From contig NC_016633.1 of NCBI RefSeq assembly GCF_000236685.1, forward strand, positions 1,364,001 through 1,428,000: a stretch of 64,000 bases of DNA. Direction: 5' to 3'. A program made the translations under genes and the position numbers. Below, piece after piece: positions 44,756-53,802 of this stretch. This DNA is from Sphaerochaeta pleomorpha str. Grapes (GTDB lineage: Bacteria; Spirochaetota; Spirochaetia; Sphaerochaetales; Sphaerochaetaceae). Each line of letters starts with the position of its first letter. Positions within the stretch are counted from its first letter, which is position 1. The notes under the pieces were generated by a model. That model searched no databases, was not told the origin of the DNA, and saw nothing but the letters and a program-made list of their open reading frames with translations.

Positions 44756-45364
44756 CTAGCGGCTATGACGCCCTTTGAGTACCTCGACTACTTCGCTGAA
44801 TTTAACGTTCTTTTCGGCAAGCAGGACCAGGAAATGATACATCAGATCCGCTGCCTCCCCAAGGAAAAGCGGCTTATTGTCATCCTTGCTCTCAATTACC
44901 AGCTCTACGGCTTCTTCACCGACCTTCTGGGCAATCTTGTTCAGCCCGCGGCTGAACAGGTGGTTCGTATAGGAACCTTCCTGGGGATACTCTCTCCTGT
45001 CATTGATTACCTGCTCCAGATAGAACAAAAATTCACTGGAGGTAACCTCGGCAGGGTCATTCACTTCATTGAAGCAGGTATCACTGCCGGTGTGACATAC
45101 AGGACCGGTAGGGATTGCTTTGATCAACAAGGTATCTTCGTCACAATCCTCGATAATTTCACGAACCTGCAGATAATTTCCGCTGGTTTCACCCTTTGTC
45201 CAAAGCTTCTGCCTGCTGCGAGACCAAAAGGTTACCAACCCGCGGTCTCGGGTAATCTGAAGCGATTCCTCGTTCATATAGCCTAGCATCAAAACCCTAC
45301 GGGTAACTGCATCCTGGATAATAGCGGGGATCAACCCATCCTGTTTTGTAAAATCAAGTCCCAT
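44756..45364 (-). CDS. hisIE: Phosphoribosyl-AMP cyclohydrolase / phosphoribosyl-ATP pyrophosphohydrolase
   Basis: A 202-residue bifunctional enzyme for steps 2 and 3 of histidine synthesis. The HisI half has FWSRSRQKLWTKGETSGN with the metal-binding DCDEDTLL; the HisE half (from about residue 115) is the helical NTP-pyrophosphohydrolase fold with NKIAQKVGEEAVELVIE. Last gene of the operon, 12 bp after hisF. Confidence 0.96.
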   Translation of the reverse strand: MGLDFTKQDGLIPAIIQDAVTRRVLMLGYMNEESLQITRDRGLVTFWSRSRQKLWTKGETSGNYLQVREIIEDCDEDTLLIKAIPTGPVCHTGSDTCFNEVNDPAEVTSSEFLFYLEQVINDRREYPQEGSYTNHLFSRGLNKIAQKVGEEAVELVIESKDDNKPLFLGEAADLMYHFLVLLAEKNVKFSEVVEVLKGRHSR

Positions 45365-45376
45365 TTCTAAATCTCC

Positions 45377-46159
45377 TTACTGCAGGTTACGCATAGTTAT
45401 ACCATGTTGGGAAAGAAAAATCTTCAATTCCGGTATGTCTATTTCATGAAAATGGAAAATAGAGGCAGCAAGGGCTGCATCAGCCTTTCCGGTGGTAAAC
45501 ACATCGATGAAATCTTCCATCACCCCTGCCCCGCCACTGGCAATGACAGGGATACCGACACTTTGGGAAACCCTGCTTGTCAGATCGAGGGCAAAACCGC
45601 CCTTGGTGCCGTCATGTTCCATGGAAGTCAGAAGGATTTCCCCACACCCACGGCTATACACCTCCTGGGCCCAGGAAACCACTTCCCTCCCGGTCGGTAT
45701 TCTCCCCCCATGTACATACACTTCCCAGCCTTCCTTTCCATCCTTATCGAATGCTGGGTTGCGTCTGGCATCGATGGCACAGACCACACATTGGGAACCA
45801 TACTGGAGGGCCAAGCTATCGATTACCGAGGGTTTTGCAACTGCCTGGCTATTGATGGAAATCTTGTCGGCCCCACTGTCCAGAAGGATGCCTACATCTT
45901 CGATGGTACGAATGCCCCCACCAACGGTGAAAGGGATGCCGATATGGTCAGAGATTCGTCTGACCAGGGAACTGAAGGTTCCCCGGTTCTCTACCGTTGC
46001 GGTAATATCGAGAAAGGTCAACTCATCTGCCCCTGAGCGGCTATAGGCCTCGGCCAGCTCGACAGCATCGCCTGCATCCCTGAGGTTTACAAAGTTGACT
46101 CCTTTCACGGTCCGTCCGTCCCTGATATCGAGACACGGGATAATACGTTTAGCTAGCAT
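45377..46159 (-). CDS. hisF: Imidazole glycerol phosphate synthase, cyclase subunit
   Basis: A 260-residue TIM barrel with [16 protein letters not shown] (catalytic Asp11) and CAIDARR (second catalytic Asp), GGGIRTIED and GGAGVMEDF phosphate loops. ATG 46157-46159 follows GGAGGAAAGC and overlaps hisA by 11 bp. Works with HisH to make the imidazole ring and AICAR. Confidence 0.97.
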   Translation of the reverse strand: MLAKRIIPCLDIRDGRTVKGVNFVNLRDAGDAVELAEAYSRSGADELTFLDITATVENRGTFSSLVRRISDHIGIPFTVGGGIRTIEDVGILLDSGADKISINSQAVAKPSVIDSLALQYGSQCVVCAIDARRNPAFDKDGKEGWEVYVHGGRIPTGREVVSWAQEVYSRGCGEILLTSMEHDGTKGGFALDLTSRVSQSVGIPVIASGGAGVMEDFIDVFTTGKADAALAASIFHFHEIDIPELKIFLSQHGITMRNLQ

Positions 46160-46886
46160 CGCTTTCCTCCTTGAATGCACTCAACTGTCCAAGGGAAATA
46201 TGACCCTCATAGAGAGCTTTTCCGATAATGGCCCCGTCGAGACCTATGGTTTTGAGAAGGCGTAAATCCTCGATCGAGGAGATCCCCCCAGAGGCTATGA
46301 GCCGAAGGTTCTCCCTGGTTTCCAACAAATTCCTGTACAAAGCAAAAGAAGGGCCACCAAGCATACCGTCACAGGCTATGTCAGTACAGATTACCCGTTC
46401 AAAGCCCTTTTGCAAAAACATATCGATAAACGGCCCGATCTTCCATTTTGAAGACTCGGTCCAACCGGTGGTGGCTATATTCCCATCTTTTGCATCGGCT
46501 CCGAGTATGAGCTTGTCTTTGCCAAATGTTTCCAACCACTGGAAAACCAACTCAGATTCCTTTGCTGCAATCGATCCACAGGTAACCATGGAGGCCCCGC
46601 TTTCGAATGCCATTTTCAGAGATTCTGTCGTTTTGATACCACCGCCAAAGTCAATAACCAGCTTGGTATGGTTGGCAATCCGCTCCAAGGTCTTGATATT
46701 GATGATTTCACCACCTTTGGCCCCTTCAAGGTCAACAAGGTGCAACCGATGCAAACCAAAGTCCTCAAACCGCTTGGCCATTTCCAAAGGGTCGGCGCCA
46801 TACTCTTTCTTTGAGGCATAGTCGCCTTGGCTGAGTCTGACACAGGCACCCTTGATAATATCAATGGCAGGGATAAGATCCATCAT
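46149..46886 (-). CDS. hisA: Phosphoribosyl formimino aminoimidazole carboxamide ribotide isomerase
   Basis: A 245-residue TIM barrel isomerase: [13 protein letters not shown] (catalytic Asp8), [12 protein letters not shown], and LGADAKDG with the second Asp, then ASGGISS. It overlaps hisH by 4 bp and hisF by 11 bp. Amadori rearrangement in step 4. Confidence 0.97.
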   Translation of the reverse strand: MMDLIPAIDIIKGACVRLSQGDYASKKEYGADPLEMAKRFEDFGLHRLHLVDLEGAKGGEIINIKTLERIANHTKLVIDFGGGIKTTESLKMAFESGASMVTCGSIAAKESELVFQWLETFGKDKLILGADAKDGNIATTGWTESSKWKIGPFIDMFLQKGFERVICTDIACDGMLGGPSFALYRNLLETRENLRLIASGGISSIEDLRLLKTIGLDGAIIGKALYEGHISLGQLSAFKEESDAS

Positions 46887-47476
46887 AGGGCCTCCAGAAA
46901 ATTCTTGAGAATCTGCTCGCCTACGCTACCGCTTTTTTCGGGGTGGAACTGGCACCCCCAGAAATTATCCCGGTGAAGGCTTGCAGAAAAGCATACCGAT
47001 GCATATTCAGTGGAGGCAATCGTTTCCTCACAGAGCGGGACATAGTAGCTATGGACAAAATAGCACCAACGATTTTCACTTAATCCAGAAAACAGCGGAT
47101 CATCCTTGGTCTCAATCGTATTCCAACCCATATGAGGGATTTTCTCCCCGGTATCTGGGGGAAATTTCAAAACAGGGACATCGAACATGCCCAAGCAGGT
47201 CGTATCATTTTCCTCACTGTGCGAGCACATGAGCTGCATGCCTAGACAGATTCCCAGAAAAGGTTGTTTCAGGGCAACAAGAACCTCATCCAGGTGAGTC
47301 TTCTTAAGGTATTCCATTGCGGTGGAAGCCTCTCCGACCCCGGGAAAAACAACCCGGTCTGCAGCGCAAAGCACTGCAGGGTCATCGCTTACAGTGGCTT
47401 CATACCCAAGCCGGTGAAGGGCACAGAGCACCGAACGAGTATTTCCTGCATTGTATTTTACGATTGTAATGTTCAC
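46883..47476 (-). CDS. hisH: Imidazole glycerol phosphate synthase, glutaminase subunit
   Basis: A 197-residue class I glutamine amidotransferase. The nucleophile Cys is in LGICLGMQLM, and His and Glu in CQFHPEKSG. Coupled to hisB and hisA by 4-bp overlaps. Supplies ammonia to HisF. Confidence 0.97.
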   Translation of the reverse strand: MNITIVKYNAGNTRSVLCALHRLGYEATVSDDPAVLCAADRVVFPGVGEASTAMEYLKKTHLDEVLVALKQPFLGICLGMQLMCSHSEENDTTCLGMFDVPVLKFPPDTGEKIPHMGWNTIETKDDPLFSGLSENRWCYFVHSYYVPLCEETIASTEYASVCFSASLHRDNFWGCQFHPEKSGSVGEQILKNFLEAL

Positions 47477-48630
47477 AGGACCCCCTTTGTTGAAGGAAGA
47501 CTGTCTGACCAGGGATACCGGTGCACTGCCTTCTTCATCGCCCGGGCGAAAGCCTTGAACAACGCCTCCACCTGATGATGGGTGTTCCCCTCAGATACCT
47601 TCATATTGAGGTTGCACTTACTCTCGTCACAAAACGATTTGAAAAAATGCTCGACCATCTCGGTCGGGAAGGTCCCCACATATTCACGCTTGAAAGAAAC
47701 GTCCCAGACAAAATAGGGACGGCCTGAGAAATCGAGGGCGACCTGGGAAAGCACCTCATCCATGGGAAGTATTTCAAACCCATACCGGGAGATTCCCCGC
47801 TTGTCAGCCAACGCTTCCCTGACTGCCTGTCCCAAGGCCAGGCCAACATCCTCGACGGTGTGGTGTTCATCGACGATCAGGTCTCCATGGGCATGCAAGT
47901 GGATATCAAAACCGGTATGACGGACAATCTGGTCAAGCATATGGTCGAAGAACGCAATCCCTGTGGAAACCTGGCCCCTTCCTGTTCCATCGAGGTTTAC
48001 CGAAAGCTCAATCGCTGTTTCTTTTGTCTTTCGCACAACCGTAGCAGTCCTGCTCATGAGTTTCTTATCCCCAAGCAAAAAACCTGCAACCGTTGGCCAG
48101 TCATCACTTATCAAAATGCAGCTTTCGCGAAGGTTCAGTTCCTTTGCCCTTCCTTCGTCCAATTCGGTCTCCCTCTCAGGATTTGCAAACCAGACTGCCT
48201 TGCAGCCAAGGTTATGGGCCAGTTCAACATCGGTTAGGCGATCACCGATCATCACCGAATGTTCTAGGTCATACTCTCCGCTCAGATACTCGCCCAACAT
48301 TCCTATCTTGGGTTTTCTGCCCGGGCAGTTGTCTGAGGGAAGGGAGAGGTCGACATGGACGGCATCGAAGTCAATGCCCTCCCCCTGCAGGGTTTCCATG
48401 ATACGCGCATGGGGAATGGAAAAAGCCTCTTGGGGAAAGGAGGGAGTCCCTACCCCGTCCTGGTTGCTTACCATTGCAAAATAAAAATCGGATTCTTTTC
48501 TCAAACGGGCAAGGGCATTGAAAACCCCAGGGATAAAAATGACCTTTTCCAAGCTATCAATCTGGTCTTCGATTACGATAATCCCATCCCGGTCAAGGAA
48601 CAGGACAGGCTTATATTGCTTATTTTCCAT
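47473..48630 (-). CDS. hisB: Bifunctional histidinol-phosphatase / imidazoleglycerol-phosphate dehydratase
   Basis: A 385-residue fusion. Residues 1-165 are a HAD phosphatase (FLDRDGIIV with the nucleophile Asp; VSNQDGVG; MIGDRLTDVELA), and residues about 192-385 are IGP dehydratase with metal-binding HHTVEDVG and GNTHHQVEALFKAF. In E. coli the phosphatase has a Zn loop CxHxPxDxCxC; here the loop is DLSLPSDNCPGRKP, with only one Cys left, so zinc is probably not bound. The fused HisB architecture makes steps 6 and 8. It overlaps hisC by 11 bp. Confidence 0.95.
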   Translation of the reverse strand: MENKQYKPVLFLDRDGIIVIEDQIDSLEKVIFIPGVFNALARLRKESDFYFAMVSNQDGVGTPSFPQEAFSIPHARIMETLQGEGIDFDAVHVDLSLPSDNCPGRKPKIGMLGEYLSGEYDLEHSVMIGDRLTDVELAHNLGCKAVWFANPERETELDEGRAKELNLRESCILISDDWPTVAGFLLGDKKLMSRTATVVRKTKETAIELSVNLDGTGRGQVSTGIAFFDHMLDQIVRHTGFDIHLHAHGDLIVDEHHTVEDVGLALGQAVREALADKRGISRYGFEILPMDEVLSQVALDFSGRPYFVWDVSFKREYVGTFPTEMVEHFFKSFCDESKCNLNMKVSEGNTHHQVEALFKAFARAMKKAVHRYPWSDSLPSTKGVL

Positions 48631-49702
48631 TGGACACCCCTTTGAATTCTCTCATACAAGTAAGCAATGCATTGTTTTCTGCTTCGTTCCCTACTGTGAT
48701 ACGCAGGCAATTGGCACAATATTTCTCCTTGCTTCTGTTCCGTACAATGATACCGTTTTCGGCAAGATACCGGTAGAGAGCTGTGGCATCGCTTACCCTG
48801 ACCAAGAGAAAATTCGAATCACTGGGAAAGATTTTCTCCACACAGGGAATTTGAAGCAACTCTTTTTCCATCATTTTTCGGGCAGCGAGAATAGAGGTCA
48901 ACCCAGCTTTGACCGGAGATGCTTCTTTGAGGACCTCAAGGGCGATTTCCTGGGAAGGACCTGGGACATTGTACGGGTATTTCATACTTGCCATTACCGC
49001 ACAGAGTTCTTCGCTTGCAATGCAAATGCCGACACGGGCATTAGCCAAGGCCCAACACTTGGAAAGCGTTCGCAGAACCACCAGATTGGGGAATTTCTCC
49101 TGCAACGTGAGGGCACTTGCATAGGGAGAGAAATCAAAATACGCTTCATCGACAATCGTAATACCATCGAAAAGTGAACAGACACGCTCAATCTGGTCAA
49201 GGGGAAAGGCATTGCCGCTGGGGTTGTTCGGGCTGCAGATAAAGAGCATTTTGCAACGGGAATCTGCCGTCCGCTCCAATTTTTCCTGCTTGAGATATTG
49301 TATAAGCGCATCAAAATCCAAAGCAAAGTCTTCAGTCAGGGAGATTTCCCTGACGGCAACATCATTGATATCGGCAAACACCCGGTAGGCCCCATAGGTG
49401 GGAGGCATGATGATTACCGAATCCTTACCAGGCCTGCAGAACATCCTGAAAAGGTTGTCGATTATCTCATCGCTTCCGTTCCCCACTACCGTATGGGAGA
49501 AAGGAAGACCAAGGACCTCGTCCAATGCAGTACGTAAAACCGTGCATAAAGGGTCGGGGTACCGGTTGCGGTTTTTGTCCCCGACATAGTCACGCCAGTT
49601 TTCATTTGCATCGAGATAGACGTCTGCCTTACCCTTGAAATCGTTTCTGGCACAACTGTAGGGTATGAGATTCGCAATATTATCACGCAGCAGTTCCTTC
49701 AT
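48620..49702 (-). CDS. hisC: Histidinol-phosphate aminotransferase
   Basis: A 360-residue class I/II PLP aminotransferase: ICSPNNPSGNAFP, the DEAYFDF Asp-Ala-Tyr segment, and the PLP Lys in RTLSKCWALANARVG. Coupled to hisD (4-bp overlap) and hisB. Confidence 0.96.
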   Translation of the reverse strand: MKELLRDNIANLIPYSCARNDFKGKADVYLDANENWRDYVGDKNRNRYPDPLCTVLRTALDEVLGLPFSHTVVGNGSDEIIDNLFRMFCRPGKDSVIIMPPTYGAYRVFADINDVAVREISLTEDFALDFDALIQYLKQEKLERTADSRCKMLFICSPNNPSGNAFPLDQIERVCSLFDGITIVDEAYFDFSPYASALTLQEKFPNLVVLRTLSKCWALANARVGICIASEELCAVMASMKYPYNVPGPSQEIALEVLKEASPVKAGLTSILAARKMMEKELLQIPCVEKIFPSDSNFLLVRVSDATALYRYLAENGIIVRNRSKEKYCANCLRITVGNEAENNALLTCMREFKGVSNGK

Positions 49703-51006
49703 GCTTTCCTCCGCAATCGTAGTGTAACGGCATTTTTATGCGCCGAAAGTAGTTCAGCCTCGGCCATGGTCTCTATGGTAGGCCCTAGGTTTTCCAAACC
49801 TTTTCTGGACAGGGTCTGAATGGTTAATTTCTTGATAAAGGAATCTACGCTCACCCCGCTGTAGCTATGTGCCCAGCCATTGGTGGGAAGCGTGTGATTC
49901 GTCCCGCTGGCGTAGTCCCCGGCGCTTTCGCACGACCAAGGGCCAAGAAACAGGGAACCTGCGTTGGTTACCAACTCTTCCAGTTCCTTTGGGTTCGTGG
50001 TGTTAATAATCAGGTGTTCCGGTGCATACCGGTTGACTACAGAGGCTACCGTTTCGAGTCTTTGGCAAACGATAGCATGGGAATGGGAAAGGGAGGGCAA
50101 CAGGTATTCGTGCCTGTCCAAGGTAGCAAGTTGCGCAGACAAAGCTTCTTCGACCCGATCCAAAAAAGCATAGCCTTCTTCCTGATCAGCTTGGACTACC
50201 AACATCGCCTGGCTGTCTTTCCCGTGTTCCGCCTGGCTGAGCAGGTCACTTGCAACAAACGAAGGATCTGCATCGACGGTGGCAACCACCATTACCTCGC
50301 TTGGTCCGGCTGGCATGTCGATGGAACAACATTCGCTATTGACCTGAATCTTGGCTGCAGTGACAAACCGGTTCCCAGGGCCAAAGATTTTATCTACCTT
50401 GGGAATTGTTTCTGTTCCGTAAGCCATTGCTGCAATGGCCTGGGCACCCCCGACCTTAAACACGCTGTCTACGCCGCTCAACTTTGCAGCATAGAGGATT
50501 GCCGGGTGAATCGTCCCGTCTTTGCGCGGTGGAGTACACAGACTGATGTGCTTGCAACCGGCAACCTTGGCAGGGATTGCAAGCATCAGGACGGTAGAAA
50601 AAAGCGGGGCGGTCCCCCCCGGGATATAAAGGCCGACACTGTCGATCGGGACGATTTTACGTGAGAGAGAGACCCCTTCCATGACTTCAACCGTTTCGCC
50701 TACAGGCATCTGCAGCTGATGAAAGATATGGATATTTCTTTTTGCAACACCCAAAGCTTTTTGCAAAGACGGGGAAACAAGGGTTTGTGCATAGGCAAAC
50801 TCTTCCTCAGAAACAGAAAGAGAGGCCAAATCAACCTTGTCAAAGGCTTTCTCTAAGGAAAAGAGTGCAGAATCGCCTTCTCGCTTTACCGAAGCAAGCA
50901 CCTCGGAGACGATAGTCTCCACTTCCTTGTTGTCAGAACTATTGCGCATTAGCAGGGATGCGAGAATTCCCTCCGCTGGTTCAAAGTCTCGGCTCAAGTA
51001 TGCCAT
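49699..51006 (-). CDS. hisD: Histidinol dehydrogenase
   Basis: A 435-residue enzyme for the last two oxidations: GLYIPGGTAPL, AGCKHISLCTPP, FGPGNRFVTAAK, DMPAGPSEVMV with zinc ligands in AEHGKDSQAML and, late in the chain, NHTLPTNGWAHSYSGVSVDSF. Start at 51006, 12 bp after the hisG stop. Confidence 0.97.
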   Translation of the reverse strand: MAYLSRDFEPAEGILASLLMRNSSDNKEVETIVSEVLASVKREGDSALFSLEKAFDKVDLASLSVSEEEFAYAQTLVSPSLQKALGVAKRNIHIFHQLQMPVGETVEVMEGVSLSRKIVPIDSVGLYIPGGTAPLFSTVLMLAIPAKVAGCKHISLCTPPRKDGTIHPAILYAAKLSGVDSVFKVGGAQAIAAMAYGTETIPKVDKIFGPGNRFVTAAKIQVNSECCSIDMPAGPSEVMVVATVDADPSFVASDLLSQAEHGKDSQAMLVVQADQEEGYAFLDRVEEALSAQLATLDRHEYLLPSLSHSHAIVCQRLETVASVVNRYAPEHLIINTTNPKELEELVTNAGSLFLGPWSCESAGDYASGTNHTLPTNGWAHSYSGVSVDSFIKKLTIQTLSRKGLENLGPTIETMAEAELLSAHKNAVTLRLRRKA

Positions 51007-51018
51007 GCTCTTCTTCTC

Positions 51019-51882
51019 CTATTCGGTCATTTTCTCGATCGGAGTAACCAGAATACCTTGTGCACCAAGGTCTTTCAACTGTTCAAAGACATCCCAGAAC
51101 GTGTCTTCTGCAACGACGGTCTGTACCGATACCCACCCTTTTTCCATCAAACGGGTTACCGTTGGGCTTTTCATCCCACCGACAATCCTGGCAACCTGGT
51201 CAAGGTGTTCCTCGGGAAGGTTGAAGATTACATATTTATAGTTGTTGGCCCGCATCACTGCATCGATGCGAAGCATGAGCCGTTTCAAGATGGAACTCTT
51301 TTGGTCATCCCCCATTTCGTTACGCCCGATCATGACGGCTGTCGAGGTGTAGATGGTCTCCACTTCCCTCAGTCCATTCATGGCAAGGGTTGCCCCGGTG
51401 CTTACCAAATCACAGATTGCATCGGAAATACCGACAGCCGGGGTAACCTCAACTGAACCGGAAACCTGTACAAAGGAGGCAGTCACCTTGTTTTCTTTGA
51501 GAACTCCTGCAAGGATATGCGGATAACTGGTTGCTATGCGTTTTCCTTGCAGGCAGGAAAGGCCGGTGTAGGTAAAATCGTTGGGAACTGCGATGCTCAG
51601 ACGGCATTTTGCAAACCCAAGGTCACGGATAATTGCGAGGTCGATGGCCTGTTCGTCGTATTCGTTTCTGCCGACTATGCCGATATCGGCAACCCCGTCA
51701 CGTACATAGGTTGGGATATCATCGTCACGTACATAAAGAAACTCTATGGGAAAGTTTGAGGCCTGTTCTTTGAGAACCCGAGAGTCCGAACCAAACTTAA
51801 TCCCACAGTTTTTGATAATCTCGAGGGATTTCTCGCTGAGTCTTCCACTTTTCTGGACGGCGATCCGCAACATTTTTTCCAT
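51019..51882 (-). CDS. hisG: ATP phosphoribosyltransferase (long form)
   Basis: A 287-residue HisG with catalytic PRPP loop (DLVSTGATLAMNGL) and a C-terminal ACT-like regulatory domain (from about 210), the long form that is feedback-inhibited by histidine and needs no HisZ. ATG 51880-51882 follows AAGGAG. It is the first enzyme of the operon and lies behind a terminator and a His-rich leader peptide. Confidence 0.95.
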   Translation of the reverse strand: MEKMLRIAVQKSGRLSEKSLEIIKNCGIKFGSDSRVLKEQASNFPIEFLYVRDDDIPTYVRDGVADIGIVGRNEYDEQAIDLAIIRDLGFAKCRLSIAVPNDFTYTGLSCLQGKRIATSYPHILAGVLKENKVTASFVQVSGSVEVTPAVGISDAICDLVSTGATLAMNGLREVETIYTSTAVMIGRNEMGDDQKSSILKRLMLRIDAVMRANNYKYVIFNLPEEHLDQVARIVGGMKSPTVTRLMEKGWVSVQTVVAEDTFWDVFEQLKDLGAQGILVTPIEKMTE

Positions 51883-51902
51883 GACGTTCTCCTTTAAATA
51901 CG

Positions 51903-51927
51903 AAAAAACCCCCGCGACATGCGGAGG
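51903..51927 (-). terminator. Attenuator terminator in the his leader
   Basis: On the minus strand CCTCCGC (51927-51921) pairs with GCGGGGG (51915-51909) around a 5-nt loop and is followed by six T. It is 21 bp before hisG. A competing pairing GGACTGT (51950-51944) with ACAGACC (51932-51926) would block its 5' arm and act as antiterminator. Confidence 0.85.
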
Positions 51928-51958
51928 TCTGTATATATATGTTACAGTCCACACCTGT

Positions 51959-52012
51959 CTACGGTTGGTTATACAATACGTGATGGTGGAGGCTGTAATG
52001 GTTCTTGTTCAT
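51959..52012 (-). CDS. hisL: his operon leader peptide (MNKNHYSLHHHVLYNQP)
   Basis: A 17-codon frame from ATG 52012-52010 to TAG 51959-51961 reads MNKNHYSLHHHVLYNQP, with four His codons, three in a row. AAGG lies upstream at a usable distance. TTGACA is at 52048-52043 on the minus strand, with no strong -10. The frame sits 32 bp before the antiterminator/terminator structure. This is the layout of classical ribosome-mediated attenuation: stalling at His codons when charged tRNA-His is scarce frees the antiterminator. The His-rich run and its position are seen; regulation is inferred. Confidence 0.88.
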   Translation of the reverse strand: MNKNHYSLHHHVLYNQP

Positions 52013-52103
52013 ATGCTGACCTTACTATTTGAGAGAAAGTTATGTCAATACCAAATGGAAATACTATTTACAGAAACTTGCTATAAATTTACTATTGCAC
52101 CAT

Positions 52104-52388
52104 ATGGAAACAAATACCAAGGCTACGATAACGTTGGAAGTCGATATAAACACCCTTAGGAAGGCCGAGAAAATTCTCGCCAGTCTTCCCTGTTCACTGG
52201 ACTATGCCTGCAATTTGTTTCTGCAGCAGGTTGTAAAAGAGGGAATGCTTCCCTTTGCCCAGGAATCGGAAGAAACCAAGAAAAGCCAAAAGGAAGAAAT
52301 CCTCAATCTTGTCTATGGGGAAGTGAGTTACCTGGATACTACCGAGGACCAGGGCTTGTTCGACCTAGGTCCCGAAACCTCTTTCTGA
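52104..52388 (+). CDS. RelB/DinJ-type antitoxin-like protein, orphan
   Basis: A 94-residue protein whose first 50 residues have the RelB/DinJ ribbon-helix-helix pattern (TITLEVDINTLRKAEKILASL, then LDYACNLFLQQVVKEGMLPF). The rest is acidic and likely the toxin-binding part. The ATG at 52104 is chosen over a longer upstream frame because the fold begins there. No toxin gene follows: downstream is a PII-like gene. It is thus an orphan antitoxin or a regulator that kept only the DNA-binding part. Confidence 0.7.
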   Translation: METNTKATITLEVDINTLRKAEKILASLPCSLDYACNLFLQQVVKEGMLPFAQESEETKKSQKEEILNLVYGEVSYLDTTEDQGLFDLGPETSF

Positions 52389-52394
52389 AACAGT

Positions 52395-52424
52395 TTGACC
52401 TCTCTTTAGAGCGCATGGTACTAT
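52395..52424 (+). promoter_or_regulatory. Sigma70-type promoter of the PII/EIIA/Mrp operon
   Basis: TTGACC (52395-52400) and TACTAT (52419-52424) are 18 bp apart, about 60 bp before the PII-like start codon. Confidence 0.6.
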
Positions 52425-52481
52425 TTGGCATACAGTTTTCTGATTCTTTGAAAGCATAATTGCTTAAGGTAACACCCGCTG

Positions 52482-52829
52482 ATGAAATTATTTGTTTTCA
52501 TACTGAACAACGAAGAATACCTCGAAGAAGTGATGGAGGCCTATATTGAGGCCGGAATCGATGGGGCCACCATCCTTGATTCCGAAGGCATGGGCCGGTT
52601 CCTTACCTATGAAGTGCCTTTGTTTGCGAGCTTCAAGGATTTCATGAAAGGAAACAAACCCTATAACAAGACAATTATCTCTGTGGTTCGCAATGAAGAA
52701 TCCATAGCCAAAGTAAAAACCTTGATCGAAGGTATCGTGGGTTCGCTGGAAAAGGCTGGGACAGGCATCATGTTTACCGTACCGGTAGACTGGGCTACTG
52801 GGTTGATCGGGGAAAAGGAAGAGGAGTAG
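52482..52829 (+). CDS. PII-like regulatory protein
   Basis: A 115-residue protein with the PII ferredoxin-like repeat: KLFVFILNNEEYLEEVMEAYIEAGIDGATILDSEGMGRF, then YNKTIISVVRN and AGTGIMFTVPVDWATGL. The T-loop residues of classical GlnB are not preserved, so uridylylation is not expected; relatives bind nucleotides or ions. AAGG precedes the ATG. First gene of the operon with EIIA and Mrp subunits, so it likely senses a small molecule and regulates the antiporter. Confidence 0.75.
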   Translation: MKLFVFILNNEEYLEEVMEAYIEAGIDGATILDSEGMGRFLTYEVPLFASFKDFMKGNKPYNKTIISVVRNEESIAKVKTLIEGIVGSLEKAGTGIMFTVPVDWATGLIGEKEEE

Positions 52830-52831
52830 AC

Positions 52832-53290
52832 ATGGCCGGGATTTGTGATTTATTGGACAAACAATGCATCCTTCTTGATATGGATTGCCAGGATCTTCAG
52901 CAAATACTGAAATCTTTGCTCACCACCATCTCCGAGGCACATCCGCAGCAGGCCCCTGCCCCTATGATGGAAAAAGTCCTTACAAACCCAGGTTTCTCGA
53001 CGGTTTGCATGGGATTTGGCTGTGCTATTTCCCATGCCAGGTGTACTGAAATGAAAAAGACCTTCATCGCCGTAGCAAGGCTTTCCCCTCCCCTTGACCT
53101 TGGTGCCGACGACAAACTTCCCGTAGCCCTCTTCTTCTTGCTCGTAGGGCCACAGTCGAGTCCCCTGTTCCACATCAAGATTCTTTCCCGTATTGCAAGG
53201 CTCCTCCATGCATCCGAATTCAGAAAAGGCCTCTTACAGGCAAAGACAAGCGAGGACTTTCACCAACTGATTTGTAATAAGGAGCAGTAA
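52832..53290 (+). CDS. PTS EIIA (fructose/nitrogen type, PtsN-like)
   Basis: A 152-residue EIIA domain of the mannitol/fructose/PtsN type. The phosphorylatable His68 is in FGCAISHARC, and the segment ALFFLLVGPQSSPLFHIKILSRIARLL matches the family. It lacks any EIIB/EIIC, so a regulatory role is favoured, as for PtsN control of potassium transporters. It sits between the PII-like gene (2 bp) and mrpE (1-bp overlap). Confidence 0.85.
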   Translation: MAGICDLLDKQCILLDMDCQDLQQILKSLLTTISEAHPQQAPAPMMEKVLTNPGFSTVCMGFGCAISHARCTEMKKTFIAVARLSPPLDLGADDKLPVALFFLLVGPQSSPLFHIKILSRIARLLHASEFRKGLLQAKTSEDFHQLICNKEQ

Positions 53291-53802
53291 TGAAGGCAGA
53301 ACGAAAATGGGTTCTCTTGCGGTTATGCTTCACCACCCTCTTCCTGTTTGCAGTCTGGCTTCTCTTTACCGCCGGAATCGGCTGGTTCTCCCTTGTCTCG
53401 GGGTTCTTGGGCTCTTTGATGATAGCAGCCCTTACCTATGGCATTTTCATCCCCTATCATCAGGCAAACATCCATTTCTTTCTCCCCAATCCCTTTGCCC
53501 TGGTTGCCTATTTGTTTGTATTGGTATTTCTGATATACCAATCGAGTTTCAAGATGCTCATCGCTGTCATTACAGGGAAAACCAACCCAAGAATCGTTCA
53601 TTTCAGGACCCATCTCCGTAGCGATCTCTCGAGAATGACTCTGGCAAATTCAATAACCCTTACCCCGGGGACCATCACCCTCGACCTCAATGATGACCAT
53701 CTTACGATTCACTGGTTGTTCAGTACAACAACCCATGCAAAGGCAGCGGGAGAGTCAGTAAAAGGCAGGATTGAGCGAATTATCGCCAAGGTATGGTTAT
53801 GA
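53290..53802 (+). CDS. mrpE: Na+/H+ antiporter subunit E (MrpE/MnhE)
   Basis: A 170-residue membrane protein with two helices near the N terminus and a C-terminal soluble domain: NSITLTPGTITLDLNDDHLTIHWL is the hallmark of MnhE. TAATG overlap with the EIIA gene. Smallest-role subunit of the antiporter. Order E-F-G-D-B-C-D follows archaeal mbh clusters. Confidence 0.92.
   Translation: MKAERKWVLLRLCFTTLFLFAVWLLFTAGIGWFSLVSGFLGSLMIAALTYGIFIPYHQANIHFFLPNPFALVAYLFVLVFLIYQSSFKMLIAVITGKTNPRIVHFRTHLRSDLSRMTLANSITLTPGTITLDLNDDHLTIHWLFSTTTHAKAAGESVKGRIERIIAKVWL

Noticed and set aside
44576-45286. Long plus-strand frame across the his operon end
   Set aside because: Antisense to hisIE, which is certain; the frame is a shadow of that gene and of the terminator region.
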